Source of the DNA: Clytia hemisphaerica
Taxonomy: Eukaryota; Cnidaria; Hydrozoa; Leptothecata; Clytiidae
Direction of reading: 5' to 3'
Assembly: GCA_902728285.1 (NCBI GenBank)
Contig: CACVBU010000600.1
Location: forward strand, 3,299,101 to 3,363,100
Length of the DNA: 64,000 bases
Under the pieces are notes generated by a model. The model was not told where the DNA came from. It was given only the letters and a program-made list of their open reading frames with translations, and did not search any database. This document shows, in pieces, positions 44,363 through 55,270 of the stretch (position 1 is the stretch's first letter; the number at the start of each line of letters is the position of its first letter). A program made the position numbers and the translations under genes.

Positions 44363-45440
44363 TATGACGAAAAAAAATTTTCCGAGAAAAATTACTTCAA
44401 CCACATTTTAAAGTACCTTGCACTCTATCTTTCTGCCAAAAATCAGGAAAAACTAATGAAGCAATTTTGCACCAAGTCCAAAAAACCTTATTTTTAGGTA
44501 GTTTTTGGCCCAAATTTACCCCAATTTTTTTTTTCAAAATCGGGCTCCGTCACTTTTCAGGCATTGCTATTTTGTATCATTGTGCAAAAATGAAAAAAAA
44601 ATAAGGAGCCGATCCCGAGAAAAGCTGCTAACAGGAAAATGGTAAAAGGGAATTTCCCCAAAAAACGAAAATCCGTATTTTACGACGAAAAAAAATTTTC
44701 CGAGAAAAATTACCTCAGCCACATTTTAGGGTACCTTGCACTCTATCTTTCTGCCAAAAATCAGGAAAAACTAATGAAGCAATTTTGAACAAAGTCCAAA
44801 AAACCTTATTTTTAGGTAGTTTTTGGCCCAAATTTGCCCCCCAAAATTTTTTTCAAAAATCGGGCTCCGTCACTTTTCAGGCATTGCTATTTTGTATCAT
44901 TGTGCAAAAAATTAAAAACAACTAATGAGCCAATCCCGAGAAAAGCTGCTAACAGGAAAATGGGAAAAGGGAATTTCCCCAAAAAAGCGAAAATCCGTAT
45001 TTATTTGACGACGAAAAAAAATTTTCCGAGAAAAATTACTTCAGTCACATTTTAGGGTACCTTGCACTCTATCTTTCTGCCAAAAATCAGGAAAAACTAA
45101 TGAAGCAATTTTGCACCAAGTCCAAAAAACCTTATTTTTAGGTAGTTTTTGGCCCAAATTTGCGAAAATCCGTATTTGACGACGAAAAAAAAATTTTCCG
45201 AGAAAAATTACTTCAGCCACATTTTAGGGTACCTTGCACTCTATCTTTCGGCCAAAAATCAGGAAAACTAATGAAGCAATTTTGCACAAAGTCCAAAAAA
45301 CCTTATTTTTAGGTAGTTTTTGGCCCAAATTTGCCCCCCAAAAATTTTTTTCAAAAATCGGGCTCCGTCACTTTTCAGGCATTGCCATTTTGTATCATTG
45401 TGCAAAAAATTAAAAAAAACTAATGAGCCATTCCCGAGAA
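44363..45440. repeat. Four-unit tandem repeat (~320 bp unit)
   Basis: Units begin GACGAAAAAAAATTTTCCGA at about 44364, 44683, 45008 and 45181. The full unit runs through GTACCTTGCACTCTATCTTT, AAAAACCTTATTTTTAGGTA and TCACTTTTCAGGCATTGC(T/C)A. The third unit lacks its last ~150 bases. Frames on both strands are repeat artefacts. Confidence 0.85.
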
Positions 45441-45542
45441 AAGCTTGTAACAGACGAACGGACAACGGTCAAATTAAAGGACCTCCCGGTAGGTCCAATA
45501 ATATCGTCCTACCAACATAAATAAGATAAATCTAATATCTAA

Positions 45543-46006
45543 TACCTTAAGGGAAGAAATTTCCGCGAGAAGAAATTTTCGCGGAAGAAATTTTCGCGGA
45601 ATTTAATTTCGCGAATTTGGGCGTGATTCGCGAAATTAAATTCCGCGAAGCACACCAAAATTGTTAAATCGCGAAATTAAATTCCGCGAAATTCGATTTT
45701 TTTTCTTCTTCTTTTATTTTGTTGTTTTTGACCAGGTATTACCAAAAAAGATGGACACAATTGATTTTTAAGCATTATAACGTGTATTTTTTATGAAATA
45801 TAAACAAATATAAACAACTCCGTTATGCTTAAAAGTTAATCTAAGTTGATAAATTCTTCTCAATCGCGAAATTAAATTCCGTGAAACTTTTAAAATCGGC
45901 TCATTCGCGAAATTAAATTCCGCGAAATTTGCCATTTTGAAACTCTGATTCGCGAAATTAAATTCCGCGAAAATTTCTTCTCGCGAAAATTTCTTCCCTT
46001 AAGGTA
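45543..46006. mobile_element. 464 bp TACCTTAAGGGAAGAAAT element, strongest of its family
   Basis: Ends TACCTTAAGGGAAGAAATTT inverted at the right with no mismatch, TA at both edges. The interior is largely copies of the palindrome-like word TCGCGAAATTAAATTCCGCG (seven or so), in one orientation after the centre. No coding capacity. Confidence 0.8.
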
Positions 46007-46074
46007 TCTAAGTCTCGTTTCCAAAAATTTTGGCAGTCGGAAACTTTCAAGTCGGAAAGGATGACGTAATAAAA

Positions 46075-46217
46075 TACAGAGTCTCCATAACTTGAACCTA
46101 CATAACTCCTTAACTTAAACGATTCTTTTGATACCTTCCGAACAAATTCAGGCTATTTTCAGTCTCCTTAACTCGAGCGAAGTCTTTGAGAATTCGATTT
46201 ATGGAGACTTCATTGTA
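46075..46217. mobile_element. 143 bp pogo-like MITE
   Basis: Left TACAGAGTCTCCATAACTTG; right end inverse begins TACAATGAAGTCTCCATAAA. TA at both edges. AACTCCTTAACTT and CTTAACTCGAG words repeat inside. A relative is at 4617-4920. Confidence 0.6.
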
Positions 46218-46545
46218 TCGTTGGAAAAATGATTCTTAGCATACAATTTACAGACGCATAAATTTAGATATACAGTAGAATAAAATCATGAGTTTTCAGT
46301 TTCATTTTCAAATTTTTTGTGAATTGTAAAAATCATCTCTGACAATTATTATTTCAACGACACATCGTTTTCTACAAAAGGATGTTTTTTTCTTTGAGAG
46401 CAATCTATGAAAACGCTCCGATTGCCAGGATTTCTGGATCAGACTTTCTTCTTTTTTACAATTATATACAGCCGTTAAAAAATCTGGTCCTAAGTTACAA
46501 AGGTTAAAAACATATGTACACTTTTACATAAATCAATGTGTGTGG

Positions 46546-49500
46546 TTAGTGTTTCATTGGAGTGATAGGCGAACCGGGGACTAAGCCAACCCCTGGAATA
46601 TGCAACCAAACTTCTTGATGCTTCTCAATTTTATGTGGATCCAAAACAAATTTCTTTACGAGGGTTTGAATGCCCTGGCTAAAATCTTCTTTCGAATACG
46701 AACTCAGCTCATCGATAGAAGAACAGAAACCCAACCGCATCTCTTGCTTTTTGACCACAATTTTGTATAAGTCCTCTGACAGAGAGGCATTGTGCTCCGA
46801 TCGAACACTCGGTGGGATCAACATAAATCCACTGACAAGTGTTTTTTCGACACCGTATGGGATTTGCAATTTTTGTCTCAGCATCTTATTTAACGTGATT
46901 CGGGAGAGTTCTTCAGGGGTGTAGTCCTTGAATTCGAATCTTTCCTTAATCCTTCTTCGCACACCACGGTTTACTTTTTCCAAAAATTTATCCATATCTT
47001 TTGGGTATCCAGCAAAAATGAACACTGGGTATAGATCTTTTTGACCACTTGGAGGAGGGTTCATGTACCTCATTATGGTCTCAATTGCTTCGTTGGAGTG
47101 AGTCGATGGATCGGTTTCTTTATTTGGCACTAATTGGTATGCTTCATCTATAAACATAAGCTTGCCGAAGGCAGATTCGATGACTTTTTTGCAGTCTTTG
47201 GCAGTTGCAGAAACGTACCCAGAGACAATATTTTCCTTCTGAACTTCAACAATGTCCGGAGATTCCAGAACTCCGAGCTCGTGTAGTATACCTGAAGTTA
47301 AAAGGTAAAAAAAATATTCATCTATAGTGTTCGCAAACAACAAATATAGTCCGTTCATTTTCAATTTCTTTAAACTATCAAATACAGTGAAATTTTAGGG
47401 TTTAAAAAAGAACCATTATCCACATGATGTGAACGGAATATATATCAGTCAACTCCAAATTTCAATTTGAGAATATACCGTTTAAGTAAAAACATACTTG
47501 CTAAACATCTGGCGATCATCGTTTTTCCAGTACCAGGATTACCGCTCAAAATCATGTGCATATTGGATACCATTTCACCACGTGTTAAAGAGCCAATGTT
47601 ATTTTTTCGTTTAAGGTCTTGCATCAGTGTATGATGAGCCCATTCAAAAATATGTTGCTTTAATTCATCTTGACCTTCAATCAGGGAAAGTTGAGCATTG
47701 AGCTTTTCAATTATTCTGTCGAATTCTGATAAATAAAATAAATCGAAATAGATGAAATACAGCACCAACCTGACTTTTCAAATGAGAGATAATTATAGCA
47801 AAATGCAAAATGCAACAGAGGAACAAATTAAAGATCCGATATATGTAATGAAAAAGTAATTAGAAGCTTTAGTCTAGGGATAACAATTTGACTCATTTTC
47901 TCATGAAACAAAAAAATTCAAATGAATAAATACCTCCTTGTAAGCTTCCATCATTTGAGCGTTTAAGCTGAAAGAATAAAAATAAGAAGTTAAGTTTCTT
48001 TTCTAATCAAGTTGACAAACCCCTCAGCTAGATAATTGACTTGAGGAAAATGTTATTATTAAGATAACATAAAGTGATGACCTTTACAATCATTTTTCGA
48101 GCAGTCATAGACATATTTTCACTTACTGAAGTCTCACTACTTTGGATAGCCTTTTTTGTTGAGAGTCTGAAATGAAATGAGAAATACCATCTTCATAAGA
48201 TTTTGAATTCAACTATTAAACAAAGCCCGAATAAAAATTATTTGTAGCCTGATTAATGCTCGCAATGGTCTGTTTTTCTCAATTCGATGCCTTCTGGTCA
48301 AAGCTAAGATTTATGACAAGGAATTAACTTCAAACTTTACCTTTTAAACAAAAATTGGCCAAAAACTTCAATTGAATCTATGTTTGGTTCATCTTTTAAA
48401 GTCTCTACAGTATTAGCACCATCGTTATCATCTGGTTTTGAATCAGCATACACCACAAATACTATGAAATATAACAAGTCAGATCTCAGACTTGTTAGCC
48501 TAAGTACAAAACTCAAATGGTAATTGGCTAAACAAAATTTCTCTACAAATAAAACTATTGAAGGGTTGTTTTACCAAGAGAGATCTTTGCAGATATGAAG
48601 TTTTGACAGTAAAGTTAGAGTATTAGAAACATAATACAACAATTTAATCGCTTGGTTGCTGAAATTAGAATGCGTACTCTTAGGTGCCAAATAAACGGGG
48701 GGTTCGAATAAACGGGGGGGGGGTGGAAAAAATTTTCAAATCAAATAAACGGGGGGGGACCTAATTACCGGGGGGGGTTGGAAAATGGACTTTTAAAAAC
48801 CCTAAAAAGGGTCAAAATAGACCAAATTTAGGCTTTTTAGAGTAAAACAAGAAACTTTCCTTTTGGGAGCTGGGAATTTTTTCAAAAATTGATAAACGGG
48901 GGGTCCTAATAACGTCCGGGGGGTTGGAAAAAAATCGAAAAATTAACAAGCGGGGGGGGGGGGGCCGTTTATTTGGCACCTAAGAGTACATACAAATATT
49001 AGTAAATATACCTTTTTGACATAATGGAAGCTTTTTGTTTACGAAATCCTTCAATGACATCTCAGCAGTATGAACACTCCCATTCGCATACACTTTGCTG
49101 AATAATTTAAAAAATGCAACGATGAAGAGTCACAAACATAACAGAAAAACAAAAAATAGAACCCCATTGTAAGATCTATTAAATTTGAAAACAGATCGAT
49201 CCTCACTTAGTAAGTATTTACATGTTTTTTTTTTTATAAACATAACGCTTATAAGCATATGAAGGCTCAGATTTGCAGAATTCCTAAGCATAACATGAGC
49301 ATATATGTCAGCCTGAAATATTTTTCAAGTGGTCATTTTTATCTGTTTTTGTTTCATTTTTATCTGGTTTGGTAGAGGCCAAGTAAAAAATAAGACATTC
49401 CACGGCTAGCTGCATTCCACTGCTCCCAAAATCTGAACAAATTTTTTTACAAAATTTCTGAATTCATTAAAAAACTTGGCACAGGGTGAATCATAAGCAT

Positions 49501-52500
49501 AATTCTTAAGCATATAATAAGCATAAACTATGCCTGGATTCTTTGAGAACTTAAGCATACACGAGCCTGACCAAGGGGCATACACTTGCTTATAAAAAAA
49601 AAACATGTACTAAAATTAAAAGGAAAATCCAAAAAGCATTTGAAGACATGATATTGAGCCTTACACAAATTTGTTTCTTTTATGACGTAGGGCTATGATA
49701 TGTTTATCTTCACAAATTGCAACAACAGCGGTGAGGGAAAGTACTCCTTTGGAAAAATCTTTCGTATCGTGAAGATTTATTTTTTTGATTTCGTCTACAA
49801 GCACAAGTTTCGATGAATCCTAGGTTAAAAAGAGACAATATTAGCATTCACAAAAACACTCCCTTAAATTTTCGAAGGAATAGAGGAATGGCAACAAGTT
49901 TACCAAGGGTATTTGTAGTCTGAAATTGATATAACTTAAAAAAATGCAATAAAAAGTTTTCTCAAAATATACAAGATTGATCACTCTCTGAAAAAATCCT
50001 ATCAAAATAAGCAGACATTCTCAAACAATCAACATATAGTCCTGTAGAATTTCAACAAAAAAGGGTCTTAGGTGGGAAAATATTAGATAAAGACATAAAT
50101 ATTATATACCATTGAAAAGGAAATTTTATGTACAGTAGATTAAGAAAAATAGTATCATCTGGAAGCTCTCAAAAAATAAGGATTAGATATATATTACGAG
50201 TATAGGTGAATTTTGTACTTAACTCGAAATATCAAGCCTCGAAGTTGTGAAAAATTGCTTAAAAAGTCCCAAAAAGGAAATTCTACAGGACTAATAAGGG
50301 ACTTTCCTGTGGTACCCTGGGGTGGAAAAAAATCGAAAAATTTACAAGCAAGGGCAGGCAAGGGGGTGTCTATTTGGCATTTGAGTGTATGTCTTACTTA
50401 CTTTGAATTCAAGAAAAAGAACTTCTGGAAGCTTCCGAAAGAATTTTCTTGCGTAAACGCTTTCACCTAAGTAAAGAAGTGTAATATCATTCTAAATGCT
50501 GTAAGTACTAGTAGCATATCTATCTACCATTTTCACTAGTACTCTCTCACCTCATACACAATGGATTGAATTGGGTCAGTCACTGACAGGCTACTTGACA
50601 TTCATAGAATGCAGAGGGGTCAAGCTCCCAGCATTTTTCAGGGGAGCTAGCGAAAATTGCCACCAGCTATATCTTAAAAACCTTTTTCGTAGAGGTGTCA
50701 AGACCTTCCACATGGCATAGATTTTTAACATGATTTAAAATTCATTGAAACTGATCAGCTCTGCTCTCAATCTGATCACACAACTATAAGCCCCCACCCT
50801 AAAAGCTAGTCCCCTGTATTTTTTGAAAAATACAGCCAAACCAAGCAAAAATGGTTTAGCCCATTCTAGGAATATGTCTACCTTATTCCCTCACGGTGCA
50901 CGGGTTGCCCCAGGCAAAGAAGGTACATTATCTTGCCAAGTGTATCACAACATCACCTAAGAATCAAACCCTGACCTCCTGGAAGGCAGTCATGCTACTA
51001 AACCGCTACACATTTCACATATCTAAGAACACATACCTTTCTGAATAGTATATTTTTCATCATCATATGGGAACTTGCATTCGTTTCTCTCCATAAACGT
51101 GTTCAGTAAATCTTTGATATTTACTTCTTTATCGTCAAACTTGATCGTTTCAATATCTAATTAAAAAAAAACACTCATTTTTTCCGAATGACCTGGTCCA
51201 ATGGCAAGCATCCACTAATCACAGTTTTTCAGTACGTTTAGAAAAATTATCAAATTTCAAATTTGTAAAAATTTGACGTTTCAAATAGCATGTGCATATT
51301 TTTCTTCTAGATAGGGTTCCAAATTTGTAATTGAAAACAATATAACAAGATGACAGCAATTATGTGTATTAGGTTCTTTCAGAACTTTTAAACTCGTGAT
51401 CTAATAATAACTTAAAAATATTTTGCAAGAAATAATTAAACTTACCAATATCAGGAACGTGTTCAAAACCGTTTTCACCAAGGTATTCAGTAACCAGTTC
51501 AGAGGATAAGATTGGAAGGAAGAAAAATTGTGACCATGTCTTAAAAAGAAAAAAAATCTTTAAAAAATCCACTATTTGTCTTTTAGTGAGATGAGTAGAG
51601 GACTTTTTTCATTGACTTTTGTGTAAATGGTTTGTTGCTGTGAAGGTTTAGATTTTCATAAAACAGGAAAATTTCATTTCGCACAAGAAACAATTGTAGT
51701 CTGATAGAATTAAAATTTGACCTTGAAAAAATTTCTGCACTATTTTTCTTGGTGCAAACAAGACCCCAATACGATGTAGAACAACATATCCAAAGCCTCA
51801 CTCTGAGGCCCTTAGGTAGGGACCGCACGAGACGGGGGTAAATAGATTGAACTCGACCAAATTCTTGATCTCAAGATCTAGGCCACTTCAAATCATGGAG
51901 TAAAGTTTGTAGGCATTCTTATCATAAAAGATATCTCCTGAAAAATTTTCAAGTCTTAAACTTTATTATCTAGGAAATTAGGGCAATTTTCCCAATTATT
52001 TCCAGCAAAAATGATTTTCCAAAAGGTATTTGATTAAAAAATATTAAATCTGAATAGGTAGTAAGTTACTAACCTCACTATCAAGATCTCGTAGTGCATT
52101 TAGTAAAACTTTGAAAGTGTCACCAACAGAAAAGTTAGGATGGAGACGCAGGACAGTTGCTAATTCACTTAAAGCCATATTCCAACAACTCTTGAGGTTT
52201 TCGTTCTCAAAAAGTATCATCACCTGCAAAACACATACAAAAAGCATAATTGTCTTTAATCAAACTCAACAAAGATCCTCAAGACAATGATCTACCTGAT
52301 GAGTTTTTGGTTGACCTAAATGGAAGTGGGGTTATCAGCAACACAAGAATGTTTTTATTTGGAGTACCAACTTTTGACAAGTCTTTGAAAGCCACTGCAT
52401 CAAAAATAAATTCAGGGTCTGTTGAAACGTGTTTAATTTTTCTGTCTCTCCCTTCTCGTCTAACATAAATATGATTAAACCCACTTTCGTTTTTATAAGT

Positions 52501-52869
52501 GAGTTTTTTTTTTTCTGTTTTTAAATAAGTGAATATTTTTGTTTTCACCTCAGCTTGGTCCATATCAGTAAACAGTTGTATCTTTCCACTACAAATGCAT
52601 TTTAGTTCATTTTCTAATATAAAATTGTCCGTTTCACGATCTAATTTCTTATAAATATCAATTCCAGGATATTGGAAATATGTGACAGTAAAACTCAGTC
52701 GCTGACGGTTTGAAGAAGCAGTTGTTGTTGACTTCTTTTTGGTTGACTTCTTTTCTTTTCCACTTTTTTTGGTGTTGTAAACTCTACCTGGATTGTACCG
52801 GTTGGTGTTGTCTCCAAGGCTACCAAGAATAGATCTTACTTCTGTGGTCTCATTACCGTGTCTATCCAT
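46546..52869 (-). CDS. Twelve-exon gene: USP-like region fused to CbxX/SpoVK-type AAA ATPase
   Basis: Minus-strand exons: 52869-~52345, 52223-52074, 51539-51446, 51156-51037, 50466-50402, 49819-49665, 49097-49012, 48461-48341, 48166-48127, 47967-47934, 47725-47498 and 47291-46546 (stop). Phases match at all junctions; only the first donor (weak GTGTTG) is uncertain. The ATG at 52869 opens a Lys/Ser/Thr-rich N-terminus. The middle exons give LPEVLFLEF, LSLTAVVAICEDKHIIALRH and KFVKVYANGSV, which resemble the late core of USP deubiquitinases (LP..L.L.. and GHY box), without clear catalytic residues. The C-terminal exons form an AAA module: GNPGTGKT (Walker A), LMFIDEAYQL (Walker B), FIFAGYPKDMDKFLE, then RGVRRRIKERFEFKDYTPEEL, as in CbxX/CfqX. 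It is intact by sequence. Introns hold at least four mobile elements. The biological role is unknown. Confidence 0.8.
48675..48988. mobile_element. 314 bp TACTCTTAGGTGCC element with AATAAACGGGGGG word
   Basis: TACTCTTAGGTGCCAAATAA at the left and the same inverted at the right, TA at both edges. The interior is AATAAACGGGGGG and variants (ATTACCGGGGGGG, GATAAACGGGGGG, TAACAAGCGGGGGG). It lies in the intron between the 49097-49012 and 48461-48341 exons. A decayed relative is at 50215-50390 and ends similar to these bound the element at 3043. Confidence 0.75.
49219..49609. mobile_element. 391 bp TACACGC-family element with TAAGCATA word
   Basis: Left TACATGTTTTTTTTTTTATA, right TTGCTTATAAAAAAAAAACA then TGTA. 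The interior repeats (T)AAGCATA at least eight times, in both orientations relative to TTATAAGCATA. It lies in the intron between the 49819-49665 and 49097-49012 exons. Confidence 0.65.
50215..50390. mobile_element. Decayed relative of the AATAAACGGGGGG element
   Basis: The right part GGGGGTGTCTATTTGGCATT then TGAGTGTA matches the right end of 48675-48988 with several changes, and GGTGGAAAAAAATCGAAAAA is shared. The left end (GTACTTAACTCG) is only weakly similar. It lies next to the 50466-50402 exon. Confidence 0.45.
50800..51012 (-). mobile_element. tRNA-derived SINE in an intron
   Basis: Minus strand: TAGCGGTTTAGTAGCATGAC is an A-box-like start and GGTCAGGGTTTGATTCTTAG a B box about 32 bases later, as in a tRNA. 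A non-tRNA body follows with GCACCGTGAGGGAATAAGGT. The head fits a tRNA-like 5' region with D-arm and anticodon-arm remnants. No poly-A tail is clear. Confidence 0.6.
51817..52010. mobile_element. Partial hAT-type TAGGGACCGC element
   Basis: TAGGGACCGCACGAGACGGG starts a segment that resembles, in reverse orientation, the right end of the nested element at 57396-58380, including GCATTCTTATCAT(A/T)AAA. No right end was found. It is intronic in the USP-like/AAA gene. Confidence 0.5.
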
Positions 52870-53823
52870 TGTTGAGTCTACTATTTATGTCTACAAATAA
52901 AAAATGAGAAATTTATTATCAAATACATACAGCAGAGATGAGTTATTAAAAAGTTTGTTTGCATTACTTTATTTTTCATAGCAAATAAACCAATAAATAA
53001 AAAATTACATTCTTGATCTTCATTTAGGTCAAAATGGTGCGCCATGTTTTTCAGAGAAGAAGTTATTCACTGATATCTTAGACATGGTTTTTTCTAGTAT
53101 GTTTGTTCCCCTTGATTGTGAGTAAAAAATTGCTGTCCTCTCCCTTTTTTAGTCCCCTTTCAAGGTTTGAAAAATGACACACCTGACTTGAAATTCCTTT
53201 TTTCTACATTAAAATATTTCTAATTTACTACCTAAACAGTAAAATAATGCTTCTGAAATTTAGGTGGTAAGAATTGTTTGCAAGTCCTTTTTAGGCGAAG
53301 GCTAGACAATCAATATTCTCTCCTGTAATTTTTGCATTGCAAACCCCTGAGAAATTGCACAATGTAGCCACTCGATTTACCTGCAATTTTCTTTCAATGC
53401 AGTATTTTATTGCAGAAAATAATTCAAGAGTTTTGCAATACAATGGATCTGATCTATTTTGTTGCAACCCTTGCAACTTTTTTTCTACAAAAGAGAGGGA
53501 CTATTCTTTGCTTTTATTTTCTTTGTTTATCTTATTTTTGAGAATTGTTTTGATAGTTACTTTTCCCTCTTATTTTTGAAAATATTGATTAATTTTTAGA
53601 CAACACAAACTTCAAGTGCGGTGCGTACAATGCAAAAGTTACAAGCAATATTGCTTCAGTGTAGCCTTAAGCTTAACTTTACTAAACTTTTTTTCACACT
53701 TATCATTTTGCAACTGATCCCTAAACTTGTCTTATGTATAATCATTTAAATTTTAATTAATTATTTCCGAAACTCTCCTTTTAACTTCTTGGAAACATGC
53801 AATACCATGGTTCCCATCATCAT
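52870..53823. other. Space between the AAA gene and the integrase; no gene seen
   Basis: Holds the presumed promoter or 5' UTR of the USP-like/AAA gene and the 3' flank of the integrase, both minus-strand genes. TTGCAA-rich short words recur around 53330-53480. No clear TATA or initiator element can be claimed. Confidence 0.4.
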
Positions 53824-54930
53824 TTAAAGGACTGAATTCACTTTTTTTGTTTCCAAAATATCTACATGGTTCGTCAACATAACATCATGCAGTTCAACTG
53901 TTGTCACATCATCCGGCATGCAATTGAGGTTGGACGAAACATCAACTCCAAACAAATCATCATGTGTATCTGCGTAAAACCTCCTGACACCTCTTTGTGC
54001 TTGTTTCTCACTATCAATCATGCCCAAGGTCCAAAGCTGGTATGGTGTTTGATTTGATTCTGTTGACAGTTTATGGTGGTTCCACCCTTCTTGGAATTCA
54101 TCTAACGATTTTTGAATCCTAGGCACGTAAACAAAATGCAAAACAAAACGGTCAACATCATTATCCTTGCGAAGACATCCAATTTCTTCCATGAATTTGA
54201 AGAGGTCAATAAAATATACTAATACACAGTGTGTAGTATCATAATGCAACCTCTCTATCCTTTGATTGTGGACTGATTTTCCTTGAATGTATGCTCCCTC
54301 GTATCCTTGCTTCTCTCTCATGTATCGCATTATTTGAACATTTTCACCACCTCTGTCTCCTCTAACACGTGCTGGTATGCCATAAGCAGCTACTCCTTTC
54401 AAAAACCCTTTCAAAGCAGTTCTTGAATAATTATTGGTGGCACAGAGAAGAGATGTCACCATCCTGGAAAAACCATCAATACACGCATGAATTACAAAAT
54501 CCCATCTGATAAGTTTATGCAAACCATCGTTGTGCCAGAGGCTATTTGGGCCTGGTACACTGTAAACCCATCTTGGATTGCGTTGTAACCATCTTTTTAC
54601 AGTGTTGATAGGATCCACTCTATGGATACTTGCTCTTACTCTCCATCTTTGTAGATGGTATCCTCTGCTTCTCAATATACCACAAACCATTTTCTCCCCT
54701 ATTAATGGGCGACTTTGTTTGATTTCAGCTACTTCAGTATCCAATTGTTCATCCCTTAAATCTGAGTATTTGAGTGTGACATTAAACCCCTCTGCTTTCA
54801 TTTTTCTCCACAGAGTTGTACGGTCAATACCAAAGATTTTAGCAATGGTTGATAAATTGAAGTGACAATCTCTCAGTGACTCCAGCACGTTAAAGTCTAT
54901 TTTATAAGGCTGGTCGCCCAGGAAGGCCAT
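53824..54930 (-). CDS. DDE integrase core-domain protein
   Basis: 368 codons on the minus strand. The N-terminal helix-turn-helix is HFNLSTIAKIFGIDRTTLWR. The integrase core has catalytic-type residues in LWHNDGLHKLIRW (first Asp), RVRGDRGGEN (second Asp) and SVHNQRIERLHYD (Glu). The C-terminal part with EGWNHHKLSTESNQTPYQLW is typical of the single-exon rve-type genes that are frequent in corals, other cnidarians and fishes. The apparent ATG at 54930 is probably internal, because the upstream frame ends in GLPGRP, which in this family leads straight into this domain. No inverted repeats or long terminal repeats were seen beside it. Host-gene or transposon status is undecided. Confidence 0.85.
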   Translation of the reverse strand: MAFLGDQPYKIDFNVLESLRDCHFNLSTIAKIFGIDRTTLWRKMKAEGFNVTLKYSDLRDEQLDTEVAEIKQSRPLIGEKMVCGILRSRGYHLQRWRVRASIHRVDPINTVKRWLQRNPRWVYSVPGPNSLWHNDGLHKLIRWDFVIHACIDGFSRMVTSLLCATNNYSRTALKGFLKGVAAYGIPARVRGDRGGENVQIMRYMREKQGYEGAYIQGKSVHNQRIERLHYDTTHCVLVYFIDLFKFMEEIGCLRKDNDVDRFVLHFVYVPRIQKSLDEFQEGWNHHKLSTESNQTPYQLWTLGMIDSEKQAQRGVRRFYADTHDDLFGVDVSSNLNCMPDDVTTVELHDVMLTNHVDILETKKVNSVL

Positions 54931-55270
54931 TATTATGAACAGGTATTAACTTCAAATTTGTAGAATTTCCAACTTTTATTCTATTTTCAGCACTTTCTTC
55001 ATGTTTTTCTTCCCAAATCATAACCAAATTATCAATATGGGGGGCTATTCTGACGAGCTTATCAAAAGTTTCCTGATTGAACGTTTGTTTAATTGAGTTT
55101 TTTATTGAGCATATAAGCTTGATTGAGTTTCTCAGACATTTTATTCTTAGAAGCATATATTTTGCTACTTTCTTGTTGGCATCTTTGTACCTTCTATCAC
55201 TTTCATCCATAAGTTTTGAGATGTGTTTTAACAAATCATTTAAACCTGAATTGTTTAAATCAAAATCCAT
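54902..55270 (-). CDS. N-terminal region of the integrase protein, separate frame
   Basis: 122 codons from ATG at 55270, overlapping the integrase frame by 29 bases. It is helical and basic with several Lys/Arg pairs (DESDRRYKDANKKVAKYMLL), and ends HNNGLPGRPAL. GLPGRP is the usual spacer before the helix-turn-helix of this integrase family, so the two frames were probably one protein. A single-base change at about 54905-54912 would join them; an assembly error or programmed frameshifting are alternatives. Confidence 0.65.
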   Translation of the reverse strand: MDFDLNNSGLNDLLKHISKLMDESDRRYKDANKKVAKYMLLRIKCLRNSIKLICSIKNSIKQTFNQETFDKLVRIAPHIDNLVMIWEEKHEESAENRIKVGNSTNLKLIPVHNNGLPGRPAL

